A stretch of DNA of 64,000 bases from the NCBI GenBank assembly GCA_903825645.1, contig CAIKBL010000064.1:1-64000 (forward strand). Direction: 5' to 3'. This DNA comes from an uncultured Pseudomonadota bacterium (GTDB taxonomy: Bacteria > Pseudomonadota > Gammaproteobacteria > Ga0077536). The notes under the pieces are model-generated. The model did not search any database. It was not told the DNA's origin and saw nothing but the letters and a program-made list of their open reading frames with translations. The position numbers and the translations under genes are program-made. Position 1 is the stretch's first letter. Each line of letters starts with the position of its first letter. Below are positions 42,792 through 52,271 of the stretch, piece after piece.

Positions 42792-42838
42792 CCCGTAGCT
42801 GCTTGAATTTGCGATGGTTCAAATTCACGCACCGGGAA

Positions 42839-42857
42839 AGCGCTCCATTTCAGCGCA
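42839..42857 (-). promoter_or_regulatory. NtrC-like binding site 1 upstream of glnA
   Basis: The minus strand reads TGCGCTGAAATGGAGCGCT. It resembles the enteric NtrC site TGCACT-N3-TTGGTGCA and is centred about 83 bp upstream of the predicted start. Confidence 0.6.
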
Positions 42858-42871
42858 ATTTATCATTTGAT

Positions 42872-42888
42872 TGCACTTTTTTGGAGCG
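42872..42888 (+). promoter_or_regulatory. NtrC-like binding site 2 upstream of glnA
   Basis: Reads TGCACTTTTTTGGAGCG, close to the strong E. coli glnA site TGCACTATATTGGTGCA. Its centre is 32 bp from site 1, which is the E. coli spacing and puts both sites on one face of the helix. Confidence 0.68.
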
Positions 42889-42895
42889 CTTAAAT

Positions 42896-44152
42896 TCAGC
42901 CCAGCATCCGCTCTCCTACCATCAGGCCCGCCCAGGTCTCGCGCGCCCGGATTTCGTGCGCGTTTTCACCATCGACCAGCACTTCCGGCGGACGAGGTCT
43001 CGCATTGTAGTTCGAAGCCATTGCGAAACCGTAGGCCCCGGCGTTCATGAGCGCCAATTGACTACCGGACTGCAGCGCAAGCTGCCGGCCATGCGCAAGA
43101 AAATCAGCGCTTTCACAGACCGGTCCAACCAAGTCATAAGATGCCAACACCGCGGCCCCTCCCGCGGGCGCGAGAGGCTCGACATCGTGCCAAGCTTCGT
43201 AAAGCGCAGGGCGAATCAGTTCGGTCATCGCGGCATCACAAATCGCAAAATGCCGTGTGGCGGTCAGTTTAAGATACTCGACCGTTGTTAGCAGTACCCC
43301 AGCATCCCCCACAATCGAACGTCCGGGTTCGATATGGATTTCGAATCGCTCTGGGATCCGGCACAAGGTATCAACGTAGGCGGCGAAAGAGGGTGGATTT
43401 TCATCCTGATACCGGATCCCGAGCCCCCCACCGAGATCTAGGTGGGCAAGCGAGATCCCTTCCGCCTCAAGTCGTAATGCCAAATCGACTATCCGATGAA
43501 CCGTGTCCGCGATTGGCGCAAGTTCGGTAAGTTGAGATCCGATGTGACAGGCAATTCCCTTGATTTCAATCTGTGGAAGTGCGGCCGCGGCCCTGTAGAG
43601 CGTGCTCGCCTCGCTGATCGGGACTCCAAATTTATTCTGCTCAAGTCCAGTCGAGATGTAAGGGTGTGTTTTGGGGTCAACATCCGGGTTGACGCGGAAA
43701 GCGACCGGCGCCCTACAACTCAACTGCTTGGCGACGTCCGCGAGACGATCAAGTTCTGCCGCCGACTCGATATTGATGCAACCAATGCCCGTTTGTAATG
43801 CTGCAATTAATTCTGCGCGACTCTTACCGACCCCTGAGAAGACCAAATCAGCGCCCACCGCCCCTGCTGCGAGCGTACGCGCGAGTTCGCCACCGGAGAC
43901 GATATCAAACCCCGAACCCAGTTGGTGCAACACTTGCAGCAAGGCCAGATTGCCGTTGGCCTTCACCGCATAATGGATGCGGTGGGCGCGAGCACCGAAG
44001 GCCGAATCATAAGCTTGCCAGTTCCGAACGAGCTGCGCACGCGAGTAAACGTAGCAAGGCGTACCGAATCGCGCGGCGATCGCCGTCAAGGGGACCTGCT
44101 CAATCAGAAGATGGCCATCGACACGCCGGAAATTCGCCGTGGTTGAACTCAC
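42896..44152 (-). CDS. lysA: Diaminopimelate decarboxylase
   Basis: Makes lysine from meso-diaminopimelate, 418 residues, alanine racemase-fold PLP enzyme. The PLP lysine lies in HYAVKANGN, and GSGFDIVSGGEL, HLDLGGGLGI and EPGRSIVGDAG follow. The GTG start overlaps the lptM stop (GTGA), so the two are co-translated. Transcription continues towards the glnA control region. Confidence 0.97.
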   Translation of the reverse strand: MSSTTANFRRVDGHLLIEQVPLTAIAARFGTPCYVYSRAQLVRNWQAYDSAFGARAHRIHYAVKANGNLALLQVLHQLGSGFDIVSGGELARTLAAGAVGADLVFSGVGKSRAELIAALQTGIGCINIESAAELDRLADVAKQLSCRAPVAFRVNPDVDPKTHPYISTGLEQNKFGVPISEASTLYRAAAALPQIEIKGIACHIGSQLTELAPIADTVHRIVDLALRLEAEGISLAHLDLGGGLGIRYQDENPPSFAAYVDTLCRIPERFEIHIEPGRSIVGDAGVLLTTVEYLKLTATRHFAICDAAMTELIRPALYEAWHDVEPLAPAGGAAVLASYDLVGPVCESADFLAHGRQLALQSGSQLALMNAGAYGFAMASNYNARPRPPEVLVDGENAHEIRARETWAGLMVGERMLG

Positions 44153-44286
44153 TGTGCGTGCGCCGCAGGTGGTACATCGGCAGGCGTCTCAACAGGCGGC
44201 AAATGGAGCTTGCCATAACTTCCGCACCCCCCGAGCAAGCTCAGCAGCAACAGGAGGGCGCAGGACGGAAATAATTTTCGCGACAT
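44149..44286 (-). CDS. lptM: LPS assembly lipoprotein LptM
   Basis: A 45-residue lipoprotein. It has a basic start (MSRKLFPSC), a leucine-rich segment and the lipobox LLGGC, with the modified cysteine at about residue 21. The mature part is a short charged, proline-rich tail. LptM (YifL) in E. coli stabilises the LptD/LptE translocon and sits before lysA or dapF. The same place, immediately before lysA, strongly supports the call. The sequence is too short for automatic gene finding. Confidence 0.85.
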   Translation of the reverse strand: MSRKLFPSCALLLLLSLLGGCGSYGKLHLPPVETPADVPPAAHAQ

Positions 44287-44447
44287 GCAAATGCTCATCG
44301 TAATAATAAAAGTGGGAACTGGGTCCGCGCCGGCAGGCAGGGCACATCAGCTTCGGTACGGGATCAGCGGGAAGCCTAGCGCAAATCGCCCGGGGTTGTC
44401 GCCATCATCGGCATGGATGCTTGCAATGACGCCACGTAGGGAGTTAC

Positions 44448-44477
44448 TTGCAATTTCGGCGCTGATCATCCGACAAT
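44448..44477 (+). promoter_or_regulatory. Candidate trxA promoter
   Basis: TTGCAA at 44448-44453 and GACAAT at 44472-44477, 18 bp apart. This gives a short leader of about 29 nt before the trxA ATG. Each hexamer has a mismatch or two. Confidence 0.4.
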
Positions 44478-44512
44478 CGGGCCAATACTTTCTGCGGAGT
44501 CTATCCCCCAAC

Positions 44513-44842
44513 ATGAGCAGCCAGAACATCGTCTACGTGTCCGACGATTCATTTGATACAGACGTCCTGAAGTCCGACAAGCCCGTCTTGGTCGACTATT
44601 GGGCCGAGTGGTGCGGGCCGTGCCGCCAAATAGCCCCCATTCTGGATGAGGTATCTACGGAATATCAGACTCGACTGAAAGTGGCGAAGCTTGATGTCGA
44701 CGATAATCATGCGACGTCGATGAAATATGGCATCCGTGGCGTCCCGACCCTGATGTTGTTCAAGGATGGTGGCGTCATTGCGACGCATGTCGGCGCCTTG
44801 ACGAAATCACAGCTGACTGCCTTTATAGACAGCAACATCTGA
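44513..44842 (+). CDS. trxA: Thioredoxin 1
   Basis: A cytosolic disulfide reductase of 109 residues, with active site W33-C34-G35-P36-C37 and the [14 protein letters not shown] cis-proline loop. The long upstream open frame (44285) is not part of the protein. Rho follows, the same trxA-rho order as in enterics. Confidence 0.97.
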   Translation: MSSQNIVYVSDDSFDTDVLKSDKPVLVDYWAEWCGPCRQIAPILDEVSTEYQTRLKVAKLDVDDNHATSMKYGIRGVPTLMLFKDGGVIATHVGALTKSQLTAFIDSNI

Positions 44843-44855
44843 TCGAAGATTTTCG

Positions 44856-44884
44856 AGCCCGCAGCATGGTTGCCGCGGGCTTCT
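44856..44884 (+). terminator. Possible terminator after trxA
   Basis: A 7-bp stem (AGCCCGC and GCGGGCT) with a 12-nt loop lies 13 bp past the trxA stop. Only TCT follows, so this may be weak or Rho-dependent. Confidence 0.4.
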
Positions 44885-45030
44885 AGACGTCGAACAGATC
44901 GCATGCTATGGTTCAGACACAAACGCTCGAAAAAGCCTGCCTAGGCTCTTTCCTACACCCCCAGTAATTGCTTCCGGATCGCCACGCGGTACCCGCGCCA
45001 GCGGTCAACTCAACCACAATCTTCACGACG

Positions 45031-46287
45031 ATGAACCTCACCGAACTCAAACAGAAACCTGTCTCTGACCTGATCACGTTGGCCGATGAAATGGGCCTCG
45101 AGGGCGTAGCCCGCTCCCGCAAACAGGACGTCATATTTGGCATCCTGAAGGCGCATGCAAAGAAGGGCGAGGACATCTCCGGCGACGGGGTACTCGAAAT
45201 CCTTCAGGATGGCTTCGGCTTCCTGCGCTCCGGAGATAGTTCGTATCTCGCGGGCCCTGACGATATTTACGTCTCACCGAGCCAAATTCGCCGTTTCAAC
45301 CTGCGCACGGGAGACACCATCTCCGGGAAAATTCGTCCTCCCAAGGACGGAGAGCGCTATTTCGCACTCCTAAAGGTCAGCGAGATTAATTTTGAGGCGC
45401 CGGAAAACGCGAAAAATAAGGTTCTCTTTGAAAACCTCACCCCGCTGTTCGCACAGAAACGGCTTTCGCTTGAACTCGGGAACGGCAGTCGGGAAGATTT
45501 GACGCCCCGGGTCATCGATCTCGTGGCTCCCATCGGCAAAGGGCAGCGCGGGTTGATCATCTCACCCCCCAAGGCGGGTAAGACGATGATGCTGCAAAGC
45601 ATCGCCCATTCGGTCGCGCTGAATCATCCGGAGTGTTATCTCATCGTACTGCTGATAGATGAGCGCCCGGAAGAAGTGACAGAGATGCAGCGCTCCGTTC
45701 GCGGAGAAGTGATCGCGAGCACGTTTGACGAGCCGGCAAGCCGGCACGTTCAGGTCGCTGAAATGGTGATCGACAAGGCGAAACGCTTGGTAGAGCATAA
45801 ACGGGACGTCGTAATCCTGCTTGATTCGGTCACCCGTCTGGCGCGCGCATACAACACGGTCGTCCCCGCATCTGGGAAAGTCCTGACCGGCGGTGTAGAT
45901 GCAAATGCATTACAGCGCCCGAAGCGTTTCTTCGGGGCGGCGCGCAACATTGAAGAAGGCGGCAGCCTGACAATTATTGCGACCGCGCTGGTCGATACCG
46001 GCTCGCGTATGGATGACGTCATCTACGAAGAGTTCAAGGGAACCGGCAACATGGAAATCCATCTCGATCGCAAGATCGCGGAAAAACGCATTTTCCCTGC
46101 CGTCAACATCAATCGTTCGGGGACCCGTCGAGAAGAACTGCTGACCCACCCCGACGAACTTCAGAAAATGTGGATCCTGCGTAAGCTCCTTCATCCGATG
46201 GAAGAATTAGCCGCGATGGAATTCCTGCTGGAGAGGCTCAAGGCCACGAAGAACAATGGTGAGTTTTTCGATTCCATGAAACGCTGA
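45031..46287 (+). CDS. rho: Transcription termination factor Rho
   Basis: A hexameric RNA-dependent helicase of 418 residues. It has an N-terminal helical domain ([22 protein letters not shown]), a cold-shock RNA-binding domain (GFGFLRS), Walker A PPKAGKT, Walker [11 protein letters not shown], and the Q-loop/R-loop block. ATG 45031 is chosen by homology. The 188-bp leader may have a self-regulation role. Confidence 0.98.
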   Translation: MNLTELKQKPVSDLITLADEMGLEGVARSRKQDVIFGILKAHAKKGEDISGDGVLEILQDGFGFLRSGDSSYLAGPDDIYVSPSQIRRFNLRTGDTISGKIRPPKDGERYFALLKVSEINFEAPENAKNKVLFENLTPLFAQKRLSLELGNGSREDLTPRVIDLVAPIGKGQRGLIISPPKAGKTMMLQSIAHSVALNHPECYLIVLLIDERPEEVTEMQRSVRGEVIASTFDEPASRHVQVAEMVIDKAKRLVEHKRDVVILLDSVTRLARAYNTVVPASGKVLTGGVDANALQRPKRFFGAARNIEEGGSLTIIATALVDTGSRMDDVIYEEFKGTGNMEIHLDRKIAEKRIFPAVNINRSGTRREELLTHPDELQKMWILRKLLHPMEELAAMEFLLERLKATKNNGEFFDSMKR

Positions 46288-46351
46288 AGCATCACGTGGA
46301 CCACGAGCCTAGGTAGCGTCGCGGTCCATGGATCTGCCTACCGCTTAGCGA

Positions 46352-46696
46352 TCACCCCGGCGGCCACTGCAACAACCGCCCGGCAAGCACGTGAATGTGA
46401 ACGTGGAAAACGGTTTGACCCGCGTCAGCGCCATTGTTGATGACCAGTCGGAAACCGTCGCCATAGCCTGCTTCCCGCGCGATCTGCGCGGCCACGGCCA
46501 TCAGGTGCCCTAATAGCGGTTCGTCTGCGGCCGTCGCGTCAATGATCTTGGGGATCGGTTTGATGGGGACTACCAGCGCGTGCAAAGGAGCCTGTGGATT
46601 GATATCGGTGAAAGCGATACAGCTTTCATCCTCGTAGAGAATCGCCGCGGGGATTTCCCGCGCAATGATTTTCTGGAACAGCGTATTCTCAGACAT
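46352..46696 (-). CDS. HIT family nucleotide-binding protein (HinT-like)
   Basis: A small purine nucleoside phosphoramidase-type protein of 114 residues, with N-terminal LFQKIIAREIPAAILYED and the HIT motif HVHIHVLAG. It converges on rho and follows the Nudix gene by 21 bp. Confidence 0.94.
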   Translation of the reverse strand: MSENTLFQKIIAREIPAAILYEDESCIAFTDINPQAPLHALVVPIKPIPKIIDATAADEPLLGHLMAVAAQIAREAGYGDGFRLVINNGADAGQTVFHVHIHVLAGRLLQWPPG

Positions 46697-46717
46697 TTTC
46701 GCCTCTCCTCTACTAAC

Positions 46718-47290
46718 TTAGCGGGACCGCCTCGGAATAAACGCCGCGCGTTGGTTCTCGCGAACAATGTCACCGAGATGAACTCCGTACTGTGCCTGCC
46801 GGCGCTCTGCAAAATAAATCTCTAGGGTATGCACGATCGTTGGGAAGGCGAGTTCCTTCCAGGGGATTTCATCTTCTCGAAAAAGCTTACACTCAAGACT
46901 CTCGGTACCTGGCGAAAAATCGAGATCCAGAAGACGCGATCTGAACATCATGTACACTTGATTGGTGTGTGGAATATTCATCACCGTGTAGAGGCCGAGT
47001 AGTTCTACCCTTGCGTTGGCCTCTTCTAGAGTTTCGCGCTCTGCAGCTTCCTGGGTCGTTTCGTCGTTTTCCATGAATCCCGCTGGCAGCGTCCAGTAGC
47101 CATGCCGAGGCTCGATGGCCCGTCTACAGAGAAGCACCGCGTCTTCCCACTCAGGGATGCAACCCACCACTATTTTGGGGTTGTCGTAGAAAATTTCATG
47201 ACATTGCCCACAAATATGACGCGGACGATTATCGCCTTGGGGAATTTCCCAGCGAAGGTCCCCAGTGCCACACTGACTGCAGAATTTCAT
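46718..47290 (-). CDS. Nudix hydrolase with N-terminal zinc ribbon
   Basis: A nucleotide pyrophosphatase-type protein of 190 residues. It starts with a zinc ribbon of two CxxC knuckles (CSQCG, CGQCH). The Nudix box follows as GFMENDETTQEAAERETLEE, and then reads AN where AG is usual. The substrate is unknown. ATG 47290 overlaps the tesA stop. Confidence 0.88.
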   Translation of the reverse strand: MKFCSQCGTGDLRWEIPQGDNRPRHICGQCHEIFYDNPKIVVGCIPEWEDAVLLCRRAIEPRHGYWTLPAGFMENDETTQEAAERETLEEANARVELLGLYTVMNIPHTNQVYMMFRSRLLDLDFSPGTESLECKLFREDEIPWKELAFPTIVHTLEIYFAERRQAQYGVHLGDIVRENQRAAFIPRRSR

Positions 47291-47928
47291 GGTTGCGACA
47301 CTGCGAGAGGACGCGCGAGACGAGGCTTCAGGCTTGGCCAAACCGCATCCAGCAGACGCGGCTGGGCGGTGGCGTTCGGGTGCAGGCCATCAGATTGCAT
47401 CAACTTCGGCTCCAAAATCACTTCAGCTAAAAAAAACGGGGCAAGCGAGACCCGATGTCTTGGATCTTCAAGCTTATCGTAAATCGCATCAAACCCCGCG
47501 GTATAGGCTGGACCGTAATTCGGTGGCAAGCGCATTCGCACTACCAGCGTCTCTGCGGCGGTAGACTCAATAGCGGCCACCATGCGCGCTAAATTAGCCT
47601 CAATGGTAGGCAATGGAATACCCCGCAACCCGTCATTAGCACCCAGTTCGATCACCACCAAGACGGGGCGGTAAGCGCGCAACAGGTCTGGCAGTCGGAC
47701 AAGTCCGCCACCGGTGGTATCGCCGCTAATACTCGCGTTTACCACTTGATGGGGATAGCCTTCCGACTTTAAACGTTTTTCCAGCAGCGCGACCCAACCT
47801 TGACCGGTGGAGAGCCCGTACCCGGCGCTCAAACTGTCGCCCAGCACCACGAGTACCGGCGCAGCCGTAACCGGCATGGTCGCCCAAATGAACAAAAGAA
47901 AAATTATTGTGACCAGCGGCTTAGTCAT
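47287..47928 (-). CDS. tesA: GDSL-family acyl-CoA thioesterase I / lysophospholipase TesA
   Basis: A periplasmic multifunctional esterase, 213 residues. It has a signal peptide (VTIIFLLFIWATMPVTAAP), block I GDSLSAGYG, GANDGLRG block III and a DGLHPNA block V with the catalytic Asp-His. It is divergent from ybbA, as in E. coli. Confidence 0.95.
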   Translation of the reverse strand: MTKPLVTIIFLLFIWATMPVTAAPVLVVLGDSLSAGYGLSTGQGWVALLEKRLKSEGYPHQVVNASISGDTTGGGLVRLPDLLRAYRPVLVVIELGANDGLRGIPLPTIEANLARMVAAIESTAAETLVVRMRLPPNYGPAYTAGFDAIYDKLEDPRHRVSLAPFFLAEVILEPKLMQSDGLHPNATAQPRLLDAVWPSLKPRLARPLAVSQP

Positions 47929-48583
47929 TGCCGAAAATTTAAGCAAAGAATTTGCAGGCCCAGATGGGGTGTTGCGGGTGCTTGATGATATCAACTTTCA
48001 GGTCCTGTGCGGCACTTCCTGCGCGATCGTAGGAACTTCGGGTTCCGGCAAATCGACCTTGTTGGGGTTGCTGGCAGGGTTGGAAACGCCAAGCAGTGGC
48101 CGCGTGATCATCGACGGCCAAGATTTGAGTCAACTCGACGAAGATGCGCGGGCTCGCTTGCGAAACCAACGCATTGGTTTCGTATTTCAGCAGTTCCATC
48201 TATTGGCGGCGCTGACTGCGCTCGAAAACGTAAGCCTACCGCTCGCATTGGGACACAGGCCTCAGGTTCGGGCTACCGCTCGGGCGGCCCTTGCGAGGGT
48301 GGGTCTGGCATCGCGGACTGACCATTTACCGAGACAATTATCCGGTGGGGAGCAGCAGCGGGTTGCCCTCGCCCGCGCGTTTTGTACCCGCCCGATGCTG
48401 CTTTTCGCAGACGAGCCGACAGGCAATCTTGACGCACATACCGCCGCCCAAATCATTGACCTCATGTTTGAACTTAACCGTGAAGCAGGTACCACGCTGG
48501 TTCTAGTGACCCACGACGAAGCACTGGCAAAACGTTGTGACAGCAAAATCGAACTGAGCGCAGGCAAGATGCGCCGTGGATAA
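47909..48583 (+). CDS. ybbA: YbbA-like ABC transporter ATPase
   Basis: A LolD-type ATPase. Walker A is GTSGSGKST, the signature LSGGEQQRVALARAF, and Walker B LLFADEPTGNLD. The start is uncertain. GTG 47909 is chosen as the last start that keeps the complete fold, and this makes the 5' end overlap tesA by 20 bp. An ATG at 47888 would lengthen the overlap. It ends over the ybbP start. Confidence 0.9.
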   Translation: MTSGLVIAENLSKEFAGPDGVLRVLDDINFQVLCGTSCAIVGTSGSGKSTLLGLLAGLETPSSGRVIIDGQDLSQLDEDARARLRNQRIGFVFQQFHLLAALTALENVSLPLALGHRPQVRATARAALARVGLASRTDHLPRQLSGGEQQRVALARAFCTRPMLLFADEPTGNLDAHTAAQIIDLMFELNREAGTTLVLVTHDEALAKRCDSKIELSAGKMRRG

Positions 48584-51089
48584 AGAGATGCCTTTGGCAA
48601 CCCTGTTCAGGCAGGGTTGCCTTGGTCTGTACCGGGATCTCCGAAACCCGCACCTGCTGGTCGTTGCCATCGCGCTGACGATTGCCGTCGCGGGCATGAC
48701 GGCGGTCGCCACGTTCACCGATCGCATCGATCGCGGCCTGACCGCGCAGGCGAGTAGTCTGTTGGCGGGGGATCTCGCCCTCAACGGCGCCTATGCCATT
48801 GCCGACGCTTATCGCAGCGCAGCGGCAGCTGAGGCGCTGGCGATCAGCGAACAGGTCAATCTGCGTAGCATGATCAGCCGTGCAGATGGCATGCAGATGA
48901 TCGAATTGAAGGCTGTCGGCGAGAAATACCCTCTACGCGGGGAACTACAAGTGGCCACAGCGCCGTTCGCCACGCCAGAAACCGTGAGGCAGGGTCCTTC
49001 CTCCGGAAACGCCTGGATTGATGCCCGATTGCTCGGAATGCTCCATGCGCGGATCGGCCAGCCGCTGCGTATTGGCGCCGCCGTGCTGACTATCGACCGC
49101 ATCCTAATCCAGGAGCCCGATCGTGCCGGGGATCTGTTCTCAATCGCCCCGCGGGTGATGATGAATATTCAGGACCTGCGGGCCACCAGGCTTCTACTCC
49201 CTGGGAGCCAAGCGCAATACAGCCTGATCGTTGCTGGCGCACGAGAAGCCGTCAGCGCCTTTGCTGCTCACGTGCAGGCTTCCGCGGACAAAGACGGTAT
49301 CCGGATCGTCCATCCCGCCGAGGCTCGGCCTGAAATTCGGTCCGCACTCGATCGCGCCGAGCAGTTCCTGAATCTCGCCGCTCTGGTCGCCACCACGCTG
49401 GCTGGTCTCGCGATCCTCGTCGCCGGCCAAAGCTTCACGCGTGAACAGATCGACTCAATCGCGGTATGGCGGACCCTTGGCGCCACTCGGCGAACAATCG
49501 GCTGGCGTTATACCTTTGAACTCCTTGTTCTCGGTATCGGTGCGGCAGCGGTAGGGGCCGGTGTCGGAATCGGACTGGAATCGGGCCTTGCCCGAACTCT
49601 GTCAGGATGGTTGCAGGGCGCTTTACCCCAAGCCTCGTGGCTGCCGGGATTAGTCGGGCTGGGTCGCGGTGTATTGGCGCTGCTCGGCTTCTCGCTGCCC
49701 CAAGTGCTCGCGCTCCTGGACGTCTCGCCGGCCCGCGTCCTGAGGCGAGATCTTCCGATGCGGGCACCGTCGCCGCTGCTCATTGGCGTAAGTAGCCTCT
49801 CAGCGGTGGGACTACTAGCACCCTGGCATGCAGGAGATCCGACGGTGACCTTGTATGCGCTCGCGGGCTTGGGTTTGTGCCTCCTCGCGCTCTTCGCGGC
49901 GGGGCGCGGTCTCATCTGGGTCGCGCAACAATGGCCAACTGAAGGGGAGATCCGGTGGCGTGCGGGACTGATCAATCTGAAGCGCCGCCCGACGCTCGCG
50001 AGTCTGCAAATCTGCGCACTGGGGCTTAGTATCATGGCGCTCATGTTGCTGACGTTCGTCCGCCGCGATCTGGTCACGAGCTGGACCACCAGTTTGCCCG
50101 CCAATGCGCCAGATCATTTCGTGATTAACATAGAACCTAGCGCGGTCAATTCGCTCGCTCAATTTCTTGCCGATAACGGCATAACCGCCCACGGCATCTA
50201 TGCCATGACACGTGGCCGGCTAATCGAAATTAATGGTCAACCAGTGCGCCCCGATGCGTACACCGATCCACGAGCGCGCCGGTTGGCAGACCGAGAATCC
50301 AATCTTTCCGCCGCCGATACCCTGAAAGACGACAACCGGATCGTCGCGGGAAAATTCTGGCAGGGAGGAGATCCTATGCCGCAGTTCTCTCTCGAATCAG
50401 GGATTGCGAAACTATTAGGCGTCAGACTCGGGGATACGCTTATCTATCAGATCGCCGAGCAACGCATCGAAGGGAAAGTCACCAGCCTGCGTGCCGTCAA
50501 TTGGGAAACGATGCAAGCGAACTTCTTCGTCCTCGCGCCGACTTCGCTGCTCGCGCCGTATCCCTCAACCTATCTCACCAGCTTCAAACTCCCCACTGGC
50601 CGATTTGAGATATTACAAACGCTTGCCGAGCGGTACCCAAGTAGCACCGTCATCGACGTCATGGCACTTGTCCGCCAAGTGCGCGCCGTAATGGACAAGG
50701 CACTTGCCGGCATTGAATTTGTATTCCTGTTCACAGTGGCGGCCGGCATCACCGTCATTTTCGCCGCGGTGCAGGCGACACATGGAGAGCGCTTACACGA
50801 TGCCACCGTCATGAAAACGCTTGGCGCGACTCGCCGACAACTCCTCTACATCACCAGCGTAGAGTTTCTGATTTTAGGCGGACTGGCGGGAGTCATAGGT
50901 GGACTGGGAGCCAGTGCAGCCGCCTGGCTCCTCGCCACCCGTGCGTTCCACCTCGGTTTTTCATTTCATCCAGGGACGCTGATCTGCGGTAGCCTGATCG
51001 GTGCCGCGAGCGTCTGGCTCGCGGGCCTCCGGGCGATATACTCAACTTGGCGTCAGCCGGCTGCCCAGGTACTCCGCGATTGGTCCTGA
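48576..51089 (+). CDS. ybbP: YbbP-like FtsX-family permease
   Basis: An 837-residue inner-membrane protein. It has one N-terminal helix, a periplasmic MacB-like domain, three clustered helices around residues 260-370, further helices near 395-500, a second periplasmic domain, and three C-terminal helices (FVFLFTVAAGITVIFAAVQ on). Two FtsX modules match YbbP. GTG 48576 overlaps ybbA by 8 bp. The substrate is unknown; the tesA-ybbA-ybbP set suggests an envelope lipid or peptide. Confidence 0.92.
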   Translation: MDKEMPLATLFRQGCLGLYRDLRNPHLLVVAIALTIAVAGMTAVATFTDRIDRGLTAQASSLLAGDLALNGAYAIADAYRSAAAAEALAISEQVNLRSMISRADGMQMIELKAVGEKYPLRGELQVATAPFATPETVRQGPSSGNAWIDARLLGMLHARIGQPLRIGAAVLTIDRILIQEPDRAGDLFSIAPRVMMNIQDLRATRLLLPGSQAQYSLIVAGAREAVSAFAAHVQASADKDGIRIVHPAEARPEIRSALDRAEQFLNLAALVATTLAGLAILVAGQSFTREQIDSIAVWRTLGATRRTIGWRYTFELLVLGIGAAAVGAGVGIGLESGLARTLSGWLQGALPQASWLPGLVGLGRGVLALLGFSLPQVLALLDVSPARVLRRDLPMRAPSPLLIGVSSLSAVGLLAPWHAGDPTVTLYALAGLGLCLLALFAAGRGLIWVAQQWPTEGEIRWRAGLINLKRRPTLASLQICALGLSIMALMLLTFVRRDLVTSWTTSLPANAPDHFVINIEPSAVNSLAQFLADNGITAHGIYAMTRGRLIEINGQPVRPDAYTDPRARRLADRESNLSAADTLKDDNRIVAGKFWQGGDPMPQFSLESGIAKLLGVRLGDTLIYQIAEQRIEGKVTSLRAVNWETMQANFFVLAPTSLLAPYPSTYLTSFKLPTGRFEILQTLAERYPSSTVIDVMALVRQVRAVMDKALAGIEFVFLFTVAAGITVIFAAVQATHGERLHDATVMKTLGATRRQLLYITSVEFLILGGLAGVIGGLGASAAAWLLATRAFHLGFSFHPGTLICGSLIGAASVWLAGLRAIYSTWRQPAAQVLRDWS

Positions 51090-51173
51090 GGAATCGAATA
51101 GGCCGGACTGCCGTTGCAGAACGGATCGTGCTCTACTGCGGGCAGCATTATGACGCTTCTGGGAGATTCAGCG

Positions 51174-52145
51174 ATGGGACAAATGATCGAGGGTATCTGG
51201 CAGGTTGATGAGCAACTCGCCCGCATCGAGCACGGTCGCTTCCAGCGACCTTCTTCCACTTTCCGCCATCGGATTACGCGGCAAGAAGACGCGGGGGATT
51301 TCAAGGCCGCCTCGGATCGTTACCATTTGTACGTCTCGCTTGCCTGTCCTTGGGCGCACCGAACGTTGATCATGCGAGCGCTGAAAGGTCTCGACGCCTT
51401 CATTCCTTATTCGGTAACCCACTGGGAAATGCTGGATGAAGGCTGGAATTTTGCGCCGGGACCGGGCGTCATTCACGATCCCCTTCATCAGGCGAGAAAC
51501 GTGCATGAAATTTACCGACGCGCCGATCCACATTACACCGGTCGGGTAACCGTACCGATTCTGTGGGATCGGGTGCACAATACAATCGTGAACAATGAGT
51601 CATCGGAAATTCTTCGAATCTTCAATGATGCTTTTGATGCGCTCGGTGCCGCAGCGGGAGATTACTATCCAGAAGCTATACGTGGGGAGATCGATACCGT
51701 CAACGCGCGGATCTACCATACCCTGAACAATGGCGTTTATCGCTGCGGCTTTGCGGTGACCCAAGAGGCCTATAACGAAGCGGCCTCGGAATTATTTGAT
51801 ACCCTCGACTGGCTTGAAAAGCGGTTGTCTCACCAACGCTATCTGGTGGGTGCGCGACTGACAGAAGCAGACATTCGTTTGTTTCCCACGCTGGTGCGCT
51901 TCGACGCCGTCTACCACACCCATTTCAAATGCTCGCGGCAGCGACTGGCTGATTATCCCAACCTGTGGGGCTATACGCGCGATCTTTTCCAACATCCAGC
52001 GTTTGGTGCGAGCGTCGATCTCGACCATATTCGTCGCCACTATTTCGGTAGCCAGCGGACCGTCAACCCGACGGGCATCGTCCCGCTTCCGAGTAATATC
52101 GATTTTCGTGCGCCACACGATCGTGCGCGGCGTTCCGCGACATGA
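51174..52145 (+). CDS. yqjG: Glutathionyl-hydroquinone reductase (YqjG/Ecm4 type)
   Basis: A Xi-class glutathione S-transferase of 323 residues that reduces glutathionyl-hydroquinones. The catalytic cysteine is in SLACPWAHR. The block HTLIMRALKGLDAFI, GRVTVPILWD, NNESSEI and the tail HIRRHYFGSQRTVNPTGIVP follow the E. coli protein closely. GGGAGA lies 7 nt upstream of ATG 51174; longer starts at 51114 or 51150 are less likely. Confidence 0.95.
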   Translation: MGQMIEGIWQVDEQLARIEHGRFQRPSSTFRHRITRQEDAGDFKAASDRYHLYVSLACPWAHRTLIMRALKGLDAFIPYSVTHWEMLDEGWNFAPGPGVIHDPLHQARNVHEIYRRADPHYTGRVTVPILWDRVHNTIVNNESSEILRIFNDAFDALGAAAGDYYPEAIRGEIDTVNARIYHTLNNGVYRCGFAVTQEAYNEAASELFDTLDWLEKRLSHQRYLVGARLTEADIRLFPTLVRFDAVYHTHFKCSRQRLADYPNLWGYTRDLFQHPAFGASVDLDHIRRHYFGSQRTVNPTGIVPLPSNIDFRAPHDRARRSAT

Positions 52146-52271
52146 AAGCACACGATCAGGCGCTGCCCGACGACGGATTAGGCCAAGAGGTGTCCATCAG
52201 CGCCTTCGCCCAAACCACGCGCGGCGCACGCCGGTTCCACGATGAAGGGCAAGAGAACAGGCTGATCTATG

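Noticed and set aside
44285-44512. N-terminal extension of thioredoxin
   Set aside because: The extra 76 residues do not resemble any thioredoxin, and overlap the lptM start region; ATG 44513 gives a standard protein.
46297-46328. Hairpin between rho and the HIT gene (TGGACC and GGTCCA) as a bidirectional terminator
   Set aside because: The stem is short, the loop long, and no T tracts follow on either strand.
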